Shown: piece by piece, positions 49,705-57,640 of the stretch
Numbering within the stretch: the stretch's first letter is position 1
Layout of the letters: every line of letters starts with the position of its first letter
From: VBAU01 sp036005185
Lineage (GTDB): Bacteria > Bacteroidota > Bacteroidia > Chitinophagales > Chitinophagaceae
Reading direction: 5' to 3'
Length of the DNA stretch: 64,000 nt
NCBI GenBank assembly: GCA_036005185.1
Contig: DASYQS010000008.1
Coordinates: forward strand, 91,866-155,865
Notes under the pieces: model-generated
The model's input: the letters and a program-made list of their open reading frames with translations, nothing else
What the model was told of the DNA's origin: nothing
Databases searched by the model: none
Made by a program: the position numbers and the translations under genes

Positions 49705-50781
49705 TTATACCTTACTTTGAAGGTATTGATTAATGAATTTAGGAAAAGCATAATTTCTTAGTTCAGATTCGCTTATCCAAAATATATCTTTCGGTAAGTT
49801 TGGTTTTTGCTCAAGTTTTAGCTTGATAAAATTCCCTTCAATGATTTGGTGAGAAAGTTGCTGCCTGAAAATTGGTGAAACTGATTTAATTTCAAAACCG
49901 TTTTTTTTCAACCATCCTTTGTTTTTTATTTCTTTCAATATCCTTTGTTTATGTAAGCTGGGATTATATTCAATCGATAAAAATTCATACAGTTTATGCC
50001 AAATATCTTTTTCAACTCTCTGTCGAATAGCTAACTTTCCTTTGTACTCCAAGACTAAATAGTTCAATCTTCTTTTTTGTATTACTGTTTTTTTGCTTTT
50101 TACAGGCAGAGAAGAAGTTTTATCGTTTAAAAAGGCCTTGCAGCATGTATTAAAAGGGCATAGGTTACAAACTGGTACTGGCTTGCAAATAGTGGCTCCA
50201 AAATCCATAATGGCTTGATTATATAAGCCTGGTTTTTTCGTATTAATCAATTCATTTGCTTGTTGATTGAAGAATTTTTTTCCTTCCGTTGAATCGATGG
50301 GTTTCTTAATATTAAAAATTCTTGCAAGGACACGGAAAACATTTCCATCTATAACTGCGTAAGGTTTATTAAACGCAAACGATGCAATAGCGGCTGCTGT
50401 ATATGGCCCCACCCCCTTTAATTTTTTTATTTCTTCATAACTATCGGGAAATTTCCCCTTTAAATTTTTTGAGATATGCTTGGCCGTTTCCATCAAATTG
50501 CGGCATCTGGTATAATATCCAAGGCCTTCCCAGAGTTTATAGACCTTTTGTTCAGGGGCTATTGCCAGTTTATGGATGTTTGGAAAGGATTCAATAAATT
50601 TTTCGTAGTATTTCAAACCTTGATCAACCCTTGTTTGCTGCAAAAGCACTTCACTTAACCAAATTTTATAAGGGTCTTTTTCCCCTTTCCATGGCATTTC
50701 TCTTTTGTTGCTTTCTCTATTCCATTTCAGGAGTATTTCGGAAAATTTAAAGGATTGCTTAGTTTTTATTTGCACTGACAT
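49705..50781 (-). CDS. mutY: A/G-specific adenine DNA glycosylase MutY
   Basis: Removes adenine opposite 8-oxoguanine. WLSEVLLQQTRVDQGLKYYE has the catalytic glutamate and minor-groove reading QT, LKGVGPYTAAAIASFAFNKP is the helix-hairpin-helix, YNQAIMDFGATIC has the catalytic aspartate, and CKPVPVCNLCPFNTCC provides the [4Fe-4S] ligands. The C-terminal NUDIX-like 8-oxoG recognition domain ends at residue 358. First gene of the minus-strand group mutY-ssb-gldE-gldD, divergent from the HU gene. Confidence 0.96.
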   Translation of the reverse strand: MSVQIKTKQSFKFSEILLKWNRESNKREMPWKGEKDPYKIWLSEVLLQQTRVDQGLKYYEKFIESFPNIHKLAIAPEQKVYKLWEGLGYYTRCRNLMETAKHISKNLKGKFPDSYEEIKKLKGVGPYTAAAIASFAFNKPYAVIDGNVFRVLARIFNIKKPIDSTEGKKFFNQQANELINTKKPGLYNQAIMDFGATICKPVPVCNLCPFNTCCKAFLNDKTSSLPVKSKKTVIQKRRLNYLVLEYKGKLAIRQRVEKDIWHKLYEFLSIEYNPSLHKQRILKEIKNKGWLKKNGFEIKSVSPIFRQQLSHQIIEGNFIKLKLEQKPNLPKDIFWISESELRNYAFPKFINQYLQSKV

Positions 50782-50917
50782 TAAGCTTTAATATTATATA
50801 AATGGGCTAAATTTAACCTTGGCTAATTTAATTGGAAAAATTTTTCTATCTATTCTATTGACAGTCATATAATTTTATCATAAATTGTTGAGCAAAACCA
50901 ACCAAATTTTCAATTTT

Positions 50918-51238
50918 ATGAGAAAAGCCGACCTGGTTAACCAGATCTCAGAAAAGACCGGAATACCCAAGGTAGATGTTTTAGTAACACTAGAAACCAT
51001 GTTTAAAGAAGTAAAAGAATCTTTAGCAAAAGGTGAAAACATTTACATTCGTGGGTTCGGCAGTTTTATTACGAAGAAAAGAGCTGCTAAAATAGGTCGT
51101 AATATAAAAAAGAATATTGCTGTACATATTCCGGAGCATTTTATTCCTGCATTTAAACCTGCAAAAGAATTTGTTGCTGATGTTAAAAAGTTAAGTACTT
51201 CTACAACAATTACACCCGAGCCGACTGATAATGGATAG
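50918..51238 (+). CDS. HU/IHF family DNA-binding protein
   Basis: 106 residues from ATG 50918 (the longer frame starts at a TTG). MRKADLVNQISEKTGIPKVD and NIYIRGFGSFITKKRAAKIG, followed by the DNA-gripping arm (NIKKNIAVHIPEHFIPAFKP), are the HU/IHF signatures. A short threonine-rich tail is added. It bends and compacts DNA. Position between divergent mutY and the TPR-rng group is conserved in Bacteroidota. Confidence 0.95.
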   Translation: MRKADLVNQISEKTGIPKVDVLVTLETMFKEVKESLAKGENIYIRGFGSFITKKRAAKIGRNIKKNIAVHIPEHFIPAFKPAKEFVADVKKLSTSTTITPEPTDNG

Positions 51239-51351
51239 AATACCGCTTCATTTTTGAGGAACCTAGGAGCTTGGTCCATCCATTTCATCAGAATATTATC
51301 TATTCTTTGCAATAGAAGGTGATTCTTTTCGCTTCACAGCTTCTTTTAAGC

Positions 51352-51359
51352 TAATTTTG
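51352..51359 (+). promoter_or_regulatory. Promoter of the TPR gene, -7 box
   Basis: TAATTTTG fits TAnnTTTG and overlaps the first codon of the longest frame, so translation must begin later, at GTG 51399. Confidence 0.5.
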
Positions 51360-51398
51360 CTGCTCCCAAGAAAATATTTTGGAAGAATCTTTTATAGA

Positions 51399-52253
51399 GT
51401 GAAAAAATTTCAGTGGATTACATTAGTAGCGGGTATAATCATAGTTGCGGCTCTTTACCTGTTTGGCAGAATTGTACCAGATAAAAAACCTGTCAATTCT
51501 CAACAATCTGATATTTCAAATACAACAATTCCCACAGATACCATTCTGGCTCAAGCCAAAAGGCGGTTATCTCCTGATCAACTAGCAAGATTAAACGTTC
51601 TAGAGAATTCTATCATAACTAGTAGTGCTAAGGAGCAACAAACAAAAATATATCATCAATTAGCGCATTTTTGGCTGGATACGGGCCAGCTTTTTGAACC
51701 GTACGGCTGGTTTGAGGCCCAGGCTGCAAGATTGGAAAATTCAGAAAAAAGCCTCACCTTTGCGGCCCACCTGTTTTTACAAAACCTGCGTGGCGAAAAC
51801 GTTCCAGCTTTAAGAACATGGAAAGCTCTTCAAGCAAAGGATCTGTTTGAAAGATCTTTGAAAATCAATCCGAACAATGATTCTTCGATCGTAGGACTAG
51901 GGGCCTGTTATATTTTTGGCAATATCAGTGCTACTCCTATGGAGGGTATTATGAAAGTCAGAACTGTAGCAGAAAAAGATAGTACCAACATTTTTGCTCA
52001 AGAGGTCTTAGGGCATGGCTCCATGATCTCGGGGCAATATGATAAAGCTATTACCCGCTTTGAGACAGTTTATAGGTTATCTAAAGCAAATAAAGATACT
52101 CAATTGGAATCTTGTTTAATGCTTGCGGAAGCTTATGAAAAAAAGACTGATAAGCCGTCAGCCATAAAATGGTACCAGAAGAGCCTTGATTTGATCAAAA
52201 ATGAAGAAATAAAAGCTGAGGTTCAAAATAGGATTGATGAATTAAAAAAATAA
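51399..52253 (+). CDS. Membrane-anchored TPR protein
   Basis: 284 residues from GTG 51399, chosen because the promoter box covers the earlier TTG at 51357. An N-terminal membrane segment (WITLVAGIIIVAALYLFG) is followed by about four TPR-like helix pairs: KDLFERSLKINPNNDSSIVG, FAQEVLGHGSMISGQYDKAI, LESCLMLAEAYEKKTDKPSA. Such a protein probably acts as a scaffold on the periplasmic face. It lies directly upstream of the COX24-like gene and rng, a conserved neighbourhood, but its partner is unknown. Confidence 0.85.
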   Translation: MKKFQWITLVAGIIIVAALYLFGRIVPDKKPVNSQQSDISNTTIPTDTILAQAKRRLSPDQLARLNVLENSIITSSAKEQQTKIYHQLAHFWLDTGQLFEPYGWFEAQAARLENSEKSLTFAAHLFLQNLRGENVPALRTWKALQAKDLFERSLKINPNNDSSIVGLGACYIFGNISATPMEGIMKVRTVAEKDSTNIFAQEVLGHGSMISGQYDKAITRFETVYRLSKANKDTQLESCLMLAEAYEKKTDKPSAIKWYQKSLDLIKNEEIKAEVQNRIDELKK

Positions 52254-52301
52254 ACTCAACAAAATATTATTTAACTTATTTAAAAAAACAATTATTCAGA
52301 A

Positions 52302-52397
52302 ATGCCTTGTGGTAAAAAAAGAAAACGTCATAAAATAGCAACGCATAAGCGTAAAAAAAGATTAAGAAAAAATCGTCACAAGAAGAGAAACAAATAG
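52302..52397 (+). CDS. 31-residue COX24/AURKAIP1-like basic protein (probable ribosomal protein)
   Basis: ATG at 52302, TAG at 52395-52397. The peptide begins MPCGKKRKRHKIATHKRKKR and continues LRKNRHKKRNK, almost entirely Lys, Arg and His. This is the pattern of the AURKAIP1/COX24 domain, related to mitochondrial mS38 and to very short bacterial small-subunit proteins. Conserved copies precede rng in many Bacteroidota. It is too short for most gene callers. Likely binds 16S rRNA; that is inference from the family. Confidence 0.85.
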   Translation: MPCGKKRKRHKIATHKRKKRLRKNRHKKRNK

Positions 52398-52410
52398 TAA
52401 CTTTTCTAAG

Positions 52411-52446
52411 CTGAATATACCGTGATGGATAATCTGGTATATTCAG
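52411..52446. repeat. 11-bp inverted repeat after the COX24-like gene
   Basis: Perfect arms ctgaatatacc / ggtatattcag with a 14-nt loop. No T-run follows on the plus strand, so it is not a classical terminator; it may be an RNA-processing or stability hairpin upstream of rng. Confidence 0.6.
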
Positions 52447-52463
52447 CAAAAAACTGATTGTTG

Positions 52464-52536
52464 CCGTACTATTGCACCCACACCCCCAATTTGCCTCAAC
52501 CATATCCTACAAGGTATAGCCCTGCATGCAGTACGG
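52464..52536 (+). other. Possible structured rng leader
   Basis: Arms ccgtact (52464-52470) and agtacgg (52530-52536) enclose a C-rich segment and the palindrome ctgcatgcag. It lies 52 nt before the rng GTG. A structured leader could serve RNase autoregulation, as known for RNase E in E. coli; here it is a guess. Confidence 0.3.
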
Positions 52537-52588
52537 TTCGTTACTATCAGTGAGTCCGATGTTTCATCATTATTAAAGCTGTTCAAGT

Positions 52589-54142
52589 GTGAACAAAGAA
52601 CTAATTATTAATGCTATTCCCCAGGGTGTGGAAATAGCCTTACTTGAGGATAAAAAGCTGGTAGAACTACATAGCGAAAAAAGCGATGCCCGTTTTGCTG
52701 TGGGCGACCTCTATCTTGGAAAGGTAAAAAAATTAATACCCGGCTTAAATGCCGCTTTTGTTGACGTAGGTTTTGAAAAAGATGCTTTTCTACATTATAC
52801 AGATTTAAGCCCTTATGCTAGGTCCTTGCTAAAATTTACTCAAATGACGATGAGTGACAAATCGCCTGGGGGTCTTGATTTTTCAAAATTTGAAAATGAG
52901 CCTGAAATCATAAAGACCGGAAAAATAAATGAGGTGCTAGGAGGTAAACCCAATATCCTTGTACAAATTTTGAAAGAACCTATTGCCGCAAAGGGACCAA
53001 GATTAAGTTGTGAAATCTCTCTACCGGGCCGCTTTGTGGTAATTACTCCTTTCAATAACATCGTTGCAGTATCCAGAAAAATCCATTCTTCAGAAGAAAG
53101 AAAGAGGTTGCAAAAAATCGTGGAAGCAATTAAGCCGAAAAATTTTGGAGTGATTGTTCGTACAGCTGCTGAAGGAAAGAATACTGCTGAACTTCATGAG
53201 GACCTTTCTATGCTTACTGAGATGTGGATAGCTATTCAGCAAAATTTGAAGGGCGCCACAGCTCCGAGCAAGATATTAAGCGAACAAACTAAAACGACAA
53301 GCATTCTTCGCGATCTGCTGAATGAGGATTTTAATAAAATCGTTGTAAACGACCGGAATATTTTTAATGATGCTAAGACTTACATTCAACGTATCGCTCC
53401 CGAAAAGGCTGATATTGTTTCTTTTTATCAAAATGGCGCTCCTATTTTCGATTCTTTTGGAATTACAAAACAGGTTAAAGCATCATTTGGTAAAACCGTA
53501 AATCTTAATAGCGGTGCTTATTTAATTATTGAACATACAGAAGCTTTACACGTAATTGACGTAAATAGCGGATACAAAAGCGTAGGCAACAATCAGGAAC
53601 AAAATGCTTTAGAAACAAATCTTGAAGCAGCTGAGGAAATTGCCCGCCAGCTAAGATTGCGTGATATAGGGGGTATTATCGTAGTAGATTTTATTGATAT
53701 GAAGCTTCCTGAAAATAAGCGAAAGCTTATGGAAAAAATGGAAGAATTCATGAGACCTGACAGGGCTAAGCATGCGGTATTGCCCATATCAAAATTTGGG
53801 TTGATGCAAATTACTAGACAGCGCATGAAGCCGGAAATGAATATCAACACCCAGGAAGTTTGCCCTAGTTGTAACGGCACTGGAAAAATTTCTTCAACGC
53901 TTTTATTGGAAGATGAGATTGAAAAGAATTTAAGTTACCTGATCACACATAAGCATGGCAATCTAACATTGGTAGTGAACCCTATTATCTACGCGTATTT
54001 GACCAAAGGCTTTTTGTGGAAGAAAAAAATATCACAATGGCGAAGCAAGTTTAAACAAAAGATCAATATTCTATCAAATACTAATTATCATCTTACCGAA
54101 TTTCGATTTTTTGACCAACATGATGAGGAAATAAAAATTTAA
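52589..54142 (+). CDS. rng: Ribonuclease G/E family endoribonuclease
   Basis: 517 residues starting at GTG. An S1-like domain with insert (FAVGDLYLGKVKKLIPGLNA, DVGFEKDAFLHYTDLSPYA) precedes the RNase-H-like/DNase-I-like catalytic core with HVIDVNSGYKS and GGIIVVDFIDMK, which hold the two catalytic aspartates. CPSCNGTGKI is the zinc-link, and a short C-terminal small domain follows, so it is the RNase G length without the RNase E degradosome arm. Matures 16S rRNA and starts mRNA decay. Confidence 0.95.
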   Translation: MNKELIINAIPQGVEIALLEDKKLVELHSEKSDARFAVGDLYLGKVKKLIPGLNAAFVDVGFEKDAFLHYTDLSPYARSLLKFTQMTMSDKSPGGLDFSKFENEPEIIKTGKINEVLGGKPNILVQILKEPIAAKGPRLSCEISLPGRFVVITPFNNIVAVSRKIHSSEERKRLQKIVEAIKPKNFGVIVRTAAEGKNTAELHEDLSMLTEMWIAIQQNLKGATAPSKILSEQTKTTSILRDLLNEDFNKIVVNDRNIFNDAKTYIQRIAPEKADIVSFYQNGAPIFDSFGITKQVKASFGKTVNLNSGAYLIIEHTEALHVIDVNSGYKSVGNNQEQNALETNLEAAEEIARQLRLRDIGGIIVVDFIDMKLPENKRKLMEKMEEFMRPDRAKHAVLPISKFGLMQITRQRMKPEMNINTQEVCPSCNGTGKISSTLLLEDEIEKNLSYLITHKHGNLTLVVNPIIYAYLTKGFLWKKKISQWRSKFKQKINILSNTNYHLTEFRFFDQHDEEIKI

Positions 54143-54266
54143 TGAATGAGATCTCATGAGTACTGTCACCAACAAATTCGCCTGCTACTAAATTTAATCT
54201 TCCTATACGATCTAAATAAAAAAATCACGCAGATGGCTGCTTGATTTAAGAATTCTTAATGTCTTG

Positions 54267-54959
54267 TTAACTTCTGTCTCTGCTGCCCATATACAATAAG
54301 ATATACTGAACCAAGGTAACTACTGCAGCCAAAGCGGCAACAACGTATGTTGTAGCGGCCCATTTCAATGCATCTTTAGCTTTTGGGTACTCCATTGAAT
54401 TTGTGACATTGGTATGATTGAGCCAATTTAAAGCCCTTCTACTCGCATCAAATTCAACTGGAAGCGTGATTAAAGTAAACACAACTGTAATGCTCATTAA
54501 AATGATACCAATTAAAAGAACGGTTGGATTTCCATTTAAAGCCATGATCACCCCTATCAACAGGATCCAGTTAACTAGCATTGAACTGAATTGTACCGTG
54601 GGTACTAATTTACTTCTTAGCATTAACCATTTATAAGCCGTAGCATGCTGTACGGCGTGACCGCATTCATGCGAGGCCACCGCGGCTGAAGCTACGTTTG
54701 TACCGTTGTAAACGTCGGGACTAAGGTTAACAGTTTTATTTACAGGATTGTAGTGGTCACTTAAAAATCCTTCAACGGATATAACTTTTACATCATAGAT
54801 ACCGTTTTCCCGCAGCATTCTTTCTGCAATTTCCTTTCCGCTCATACCATTACTTAAAGGTATCTTGGAATAAGCCGAAAACTTCCCTTTCAATATCATC
54901 GAAACAAGCATGCTGATGCCTAAAAAAATCAGCGAAACGAACATTATTGATGGTGTCAT
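54267..54959 (-). CDS. Zinc metallopeptidase of the YugP family, membrane-bound
   Basis: 230 residues with a first membrane helix (MFVSLIFLGISMLVSMIL), a cytosolic or periplasmic catalytic part containing VASHECGHAVQHATAYKWL (HExxH zinc motif), and three more helices. The third ligand region FDASRRALNWL matches the YugP (DUF-type neutral zinc metallopeptidase) family. Substrates are unknown. Single gene, convergent with rng. Confidence 0.9.
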   Translation of the reverse strand: MTPSIMFVSLIFLGISMLVSMILKGKFSAYSKIPLSNGMSGKEIAERMLRENGIYDVKVISVEGFLSDHYNPVNKTVNLSPDVYNGTNVASAAVASHECGHAVQHATAYKWLMLRSKLVPTVQFSSMLVNWILLIGVIMALNGNPTVLLIGIILMSITVVFTLITLPVEFDASRRALNWLNHTNVTNSMEYPKAKDALKWAATTYVVAALAAVVTLVQYILLYMGSRDRS

Positions 54960-55433
54960 TTTTATATTGATTTTTAATGCTTACTATATCAACAAATCTA
55001 TTTCCAAACTGTTTTTTGGTAGAATACGTCACACTTCAAAAAGCTTACAAGTCGTTTTGTCATAAGACTGTTTTTTCAAAAATTATGGTTTACACTTAAT
55101 TTAAAATCACTTTTTGATTCTGAGTACTAAATTTTTCTTATCTATATTATAATCAACGTATTATGAAGATATTAAAGTCCCGAAATTTGTATCTTTTTTT
55201 GAAAATAAATGACTTAAAAGTTATTCACAGCAGTAAAAATTTATTTTGTTATGTGGCCCATATTTGTAACTTAGTGCAAGAATTTAATGGGTTAGTAAGT
55301 AAGAGGGTTGATCGTAAGATCAGCCCTTTTTACTTTACTTCAAATCAATCAAAATTTTTCTTTTTTCTGCGATTACATATAGCCCTTCTTCTAAGATTTG
55401 TTGTTACTTAATTTGAAAGTTTATCTTTATTTT
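54960..55433. other. 474-bp gap between the YugP gene and radA
   Basis: No convincing protein gene: an 82-codon frame at 55163-55411 has a composition unlike its neighbours and crosses a terminator. The only clear structure is the terminator at 55304-55331, which has no gene before it on that strand. Confidence 0.6.
55304..55331 (+). terminator. Orphan Rho-independent terminator, possible end of a small RNA
   Basis: A 10-bp stem with one G-U pair, starting agggttgatc, closes on a GTAA (GNRA) tetraloop and is followed by TTTT. No plus-strand gene precedes it after 54142, so a short noncoding RNA starting in about 55200-55275 may end here. Only incomplete promoter boxes (tatttg at 55261) are seen. 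Confidence 0.6.
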
Positions 55434-56819
55434 ATGAGCAAGGTAAAGACAGCATTTTTTTGTCAGAACTGCGGATATGAAAGTGTAAAATGGTTAGGTC
55501 AATGTCCTTCATGCGCAAAGTGGAATACATTCATTGAAGAAATCATTCAAAAAGAAGACACAAAAAATAACGGGTGGAAAAATTATGATTCAACTACAAG
55601 AAATAACAAAACAATTTCATTAAACGAAATTACAAGCAGTGAAGAAAAAAGGCTGATTACTTCTGATGTTGAACTTAATAGGGTATTAGGAGGTGGAATT
55701 ATTCCGGGAAGTATTGTGCTCATTGCAGGTGAGCCAGGTATTGGTAAATCGACTTTGTTTTTACAAAATGGCCTTGCATTAACAAATATCAAGGTTCTTT
55801 ACATCAGCGGCGAAGAAAGCGAACAGCAAATAAAAATGCGAGCGGAAAGATTAAATAGAGATTCTTCAACAGGACAGGGAGAAAATTTTTATCTTCTTAC
55901 TGAAACTTCCACCCAGGTAATTTTTCAAGAAATAAAAAAACTAAAGCCTGACTTAGTCATCGTTGATTCTATTCAAACCCTACAAACTCCTTTTATCGAT
56001 TCTTCTCCAGGAAGTGTTTCTCAGATAAGAGAAAGCGCAGCGGAATTTCAACGATTTGCAAAAGATACGAATACACCTGTCTTCTTGATCGGGCATATTA
56101 CAAAAGACGGAACTATTGCAGGACCAAAGATACTTGAGCACATGGTGGATACAGTTTTACAATTTGAAGGCGACCGCCATTATGCTTACCGGATTTTACG
56201 TACTTTAAAAAATAGGTTTGGAAGCACAGCAGAATTGGGAATTTATGAAATGACCGATACAGGTATGAAGGGCGTAACAAACCCCAGTGAAGTTTTAATT
56301 ACTCAAAAGGAAGAGCAGTTGAGCGGTATTGCTATCGCTGCTACGATCGAAGGCATAAGACCTCTGTTGATCGAAGTGCAAGCACTCGTCACTCAATCAG
56401 TTTACGGAACTCCTCAGCGGACAGTGACAGGCTTTGATTTAAGAAGACTACAATTATTATTGGCCGTATTGGAAAAAAGGGGCGGCTTTCATTTTGGACT
56501 AAAGGACGTTTTTTTAAATATCGCGGGAGGCATAAAAGTGGAGGATCCTTCTATTGATCTGGCTGTACTTTGTGCCTTACTATCTTCTTATGAAGATGTT
56601 CCCCTGCAACATCATATTTGCTTTGCGGGTGAAGTTGGGTTAAGTGGGGAAATAAGAGCTGTAAACAGGATTGAACAGCGCATTGCCGAAGCAGAAAAAC
56701 TGGGATTTGAAAAAATCATTGTTTCCAAGTATAACCAGAAGGGGCTGGCCAAGCAAAAATTTAATATTGAAATAGTAACCATGGGCAGGGTAGATGAAGT
56801 TTACAAGTACCTGTTCTAA
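55434..56819 (+). CDS. radA: DNA repair protein RadA
   Basis: 461 residues from ATG 55434; the longer frame adds an unlike leader. The N-terminal C4 zinc finger is CQNCGYESVKWLGQCPSC, then GEPGIGKST (Walker A), IVDSIQTLQTPF (Walker B), the RadA-specific KNRFGSTAELGIYEM, and a C-terminal Lon-like domain (FLNIAGGIKVEDPSIDLAVL). Drives branch migration of recombination intermediates and, in competent bacteria, D-loop extension after DNA uptake; comEC and comF are in the same window. Confidence 0.96.
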   Translation: MSKVKTAFFCQNCGYESVKWLGQCPSCAKWNTFIEEIIQKEDTKNNGWKNYDSTTRNNKTISLNEITSSEEKRLITSDVELNRVLGGGIIPGSIVLIAGEPGIGKSTLFLQNGLALTNIKVLYISGEESEQQIKMRAERLNRDSSTGQGENFYLLTETSTQVIFQEIKKLKPDLVIVDSIQTLQTPFIDSSPGSVSQIRESAAEFQRFAKDTNTPVFLIGHITKDGTIAGPKILEHMVDTVLQFEGDRHYAYRILRTLKNRFGSTAELGIYEMTDTGMKGVTNPSEVLITQKEEQLSGIAIAATIEGIRPLLIEVQALVTQSVYGTPQRTVTGFDLRRLQLLLAVLEKRGGFHFGLKDVFLNIAGGIKVEDPSIDLAVLCALLSSYEDVPLQHHICFAGEVGLSGEIRAVNRIEQRIAEAEKLGFEKIIVSKYNQKGLAKQKFNIEIVTMGRVDEVYKYLF

Positions 56820-56833
56820 ATTTGAAATTTCAG

Positions 56834-56902
56834 AATTATTAATTATTGATTAATGATTACTGGGTAATGTCATTTAATAATTAATAATAAATAATTCAAT
56901 AA
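56834..56902. repeat. Two 7-bp tandem repeat arrays between radA and comF
   Basis: Four heptamers at 56834-56861 (aattatt, aattatt, gattaat, gattact) and four at 56875-56902 (taataat, taataat, aaataat, tcaataa), ending 6 nt before the comF start. Confidence 0.65.
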
Positions 56903-56908
56903 TCTGCT

Positions 56909-57610
56909 ATGATCGATTTCAAAGAAATAAAAAACTCTGTTCTTCATCTTTTATTTCCACATGTCTGCAGTGGTTGTGGTAGTGATATTCTGAGCGAAGA
57001 AAGCATGTTATGTATGAGGTGTATCTCCGAAATGCCTGAGACTAATTTTCATAGGTATCATAACAACCCTGTAGAAAAAATCTTTTGGGGAAGGTTGCCA
57101 ATTGTTAGCGCCACCGCTCAATATTTTTTTACAAAAGAATCACTAATGCAACATCTCATGCATCAATTAAAATACAAAGGCAATAAAGAATTGGGAAAAC
57201 TGTTGGGACGATTAATTGGTAATGACCTGAAACAAACTGATCGATTTAATAATATTGATGCTCTTATTCCTTTACCATTATTTTCTGCAAAAGAAAAACG
57301 CAGGGGCTATAACCAAGCTACTATTTTATGCGAGGGTATTGCGGAGGTAATGAACAAAGAAATATTAAAAGATGTTATTGTTCGTATTCAACATACCGAA
57401 ACACAAACAAAAAAAGGCAGAATGGAGCGCTGGCAAAATATGGAAGGAAAATTTGAACTGATAAAGCCAGAAAAAATTGCGCATAAACACGTTTTGCTGG
57501 TAGATGATGTAATCACAACTGGAGCAACACTGGAGGCTTGCGGGCAGGAGCTGATGCGAACTAATAATGCAGAACTTAGCATAGCTGCCCTTTGCTATGC
57601 CGTTCGGTAA
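56909..57610 (+). CDS. comF: ComF family amidophosphoribosyltransferase-like protein
   Basis: 233 residues. An N-terminal zinc-binding part (PHVCSGCGSDILSEESMLCM, then RC) is followed by a phosphoribosyltransferase fold with ALIPLPLFSAKEKRRGYNQA and the PRPP-binding VLLVDDVITTGATLEACG. ComF supports transformation by acting on incoming single-stranded DNA in competent bacteria; in others it is of unclear use. The co-presence of comEC and radA makes a DNA-uptake role credible but unproven. Confidence 0.93.
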   Translation: MIDFKEIKNSVLHLLFPHVCSGCGSDILSEESMLCMRCISEMPETNFHRYHNNPVEKIFWGRLPIVSATAQYFFTKESLMQHLMHQLKYKGNKELGKLLGRLIGNDLKQTDRFNNIDALIPLPLFSAKEKRRGYNQATILCEGIAEVMNKEILKDVIVRIQHTETQTKKGRMERWQNMEGKFELIKPEKIAHKHVLLVDDVITTGATLEACGQELMRTNNAELSIAALCYAVR

Positions 57611-57626
57611 TCCCGATTTCTTCTAC

Positions 57627-57634
57627 TATTTTTG
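57627..57634 (+). promoter_or_regulatory. Promoter of the beta-helix lipoprotein gene
   Basis: TATTTTTG fits TAnnTTTG directly before the ATGs at 57635 and 57641, implying a leaderless or nearly leaderless transcript. Confidence 0.4.
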
Positions 57635-57640
57635 ATGGCG

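Noticed and set aside
55163..55411. 82-codon plus-strand frame before radA
   Set aside because: It runs through a strong terminator, has Phe/Leu/Lys-rich composition typical of AT-rich noncoding DNA, and no recognisable motif.
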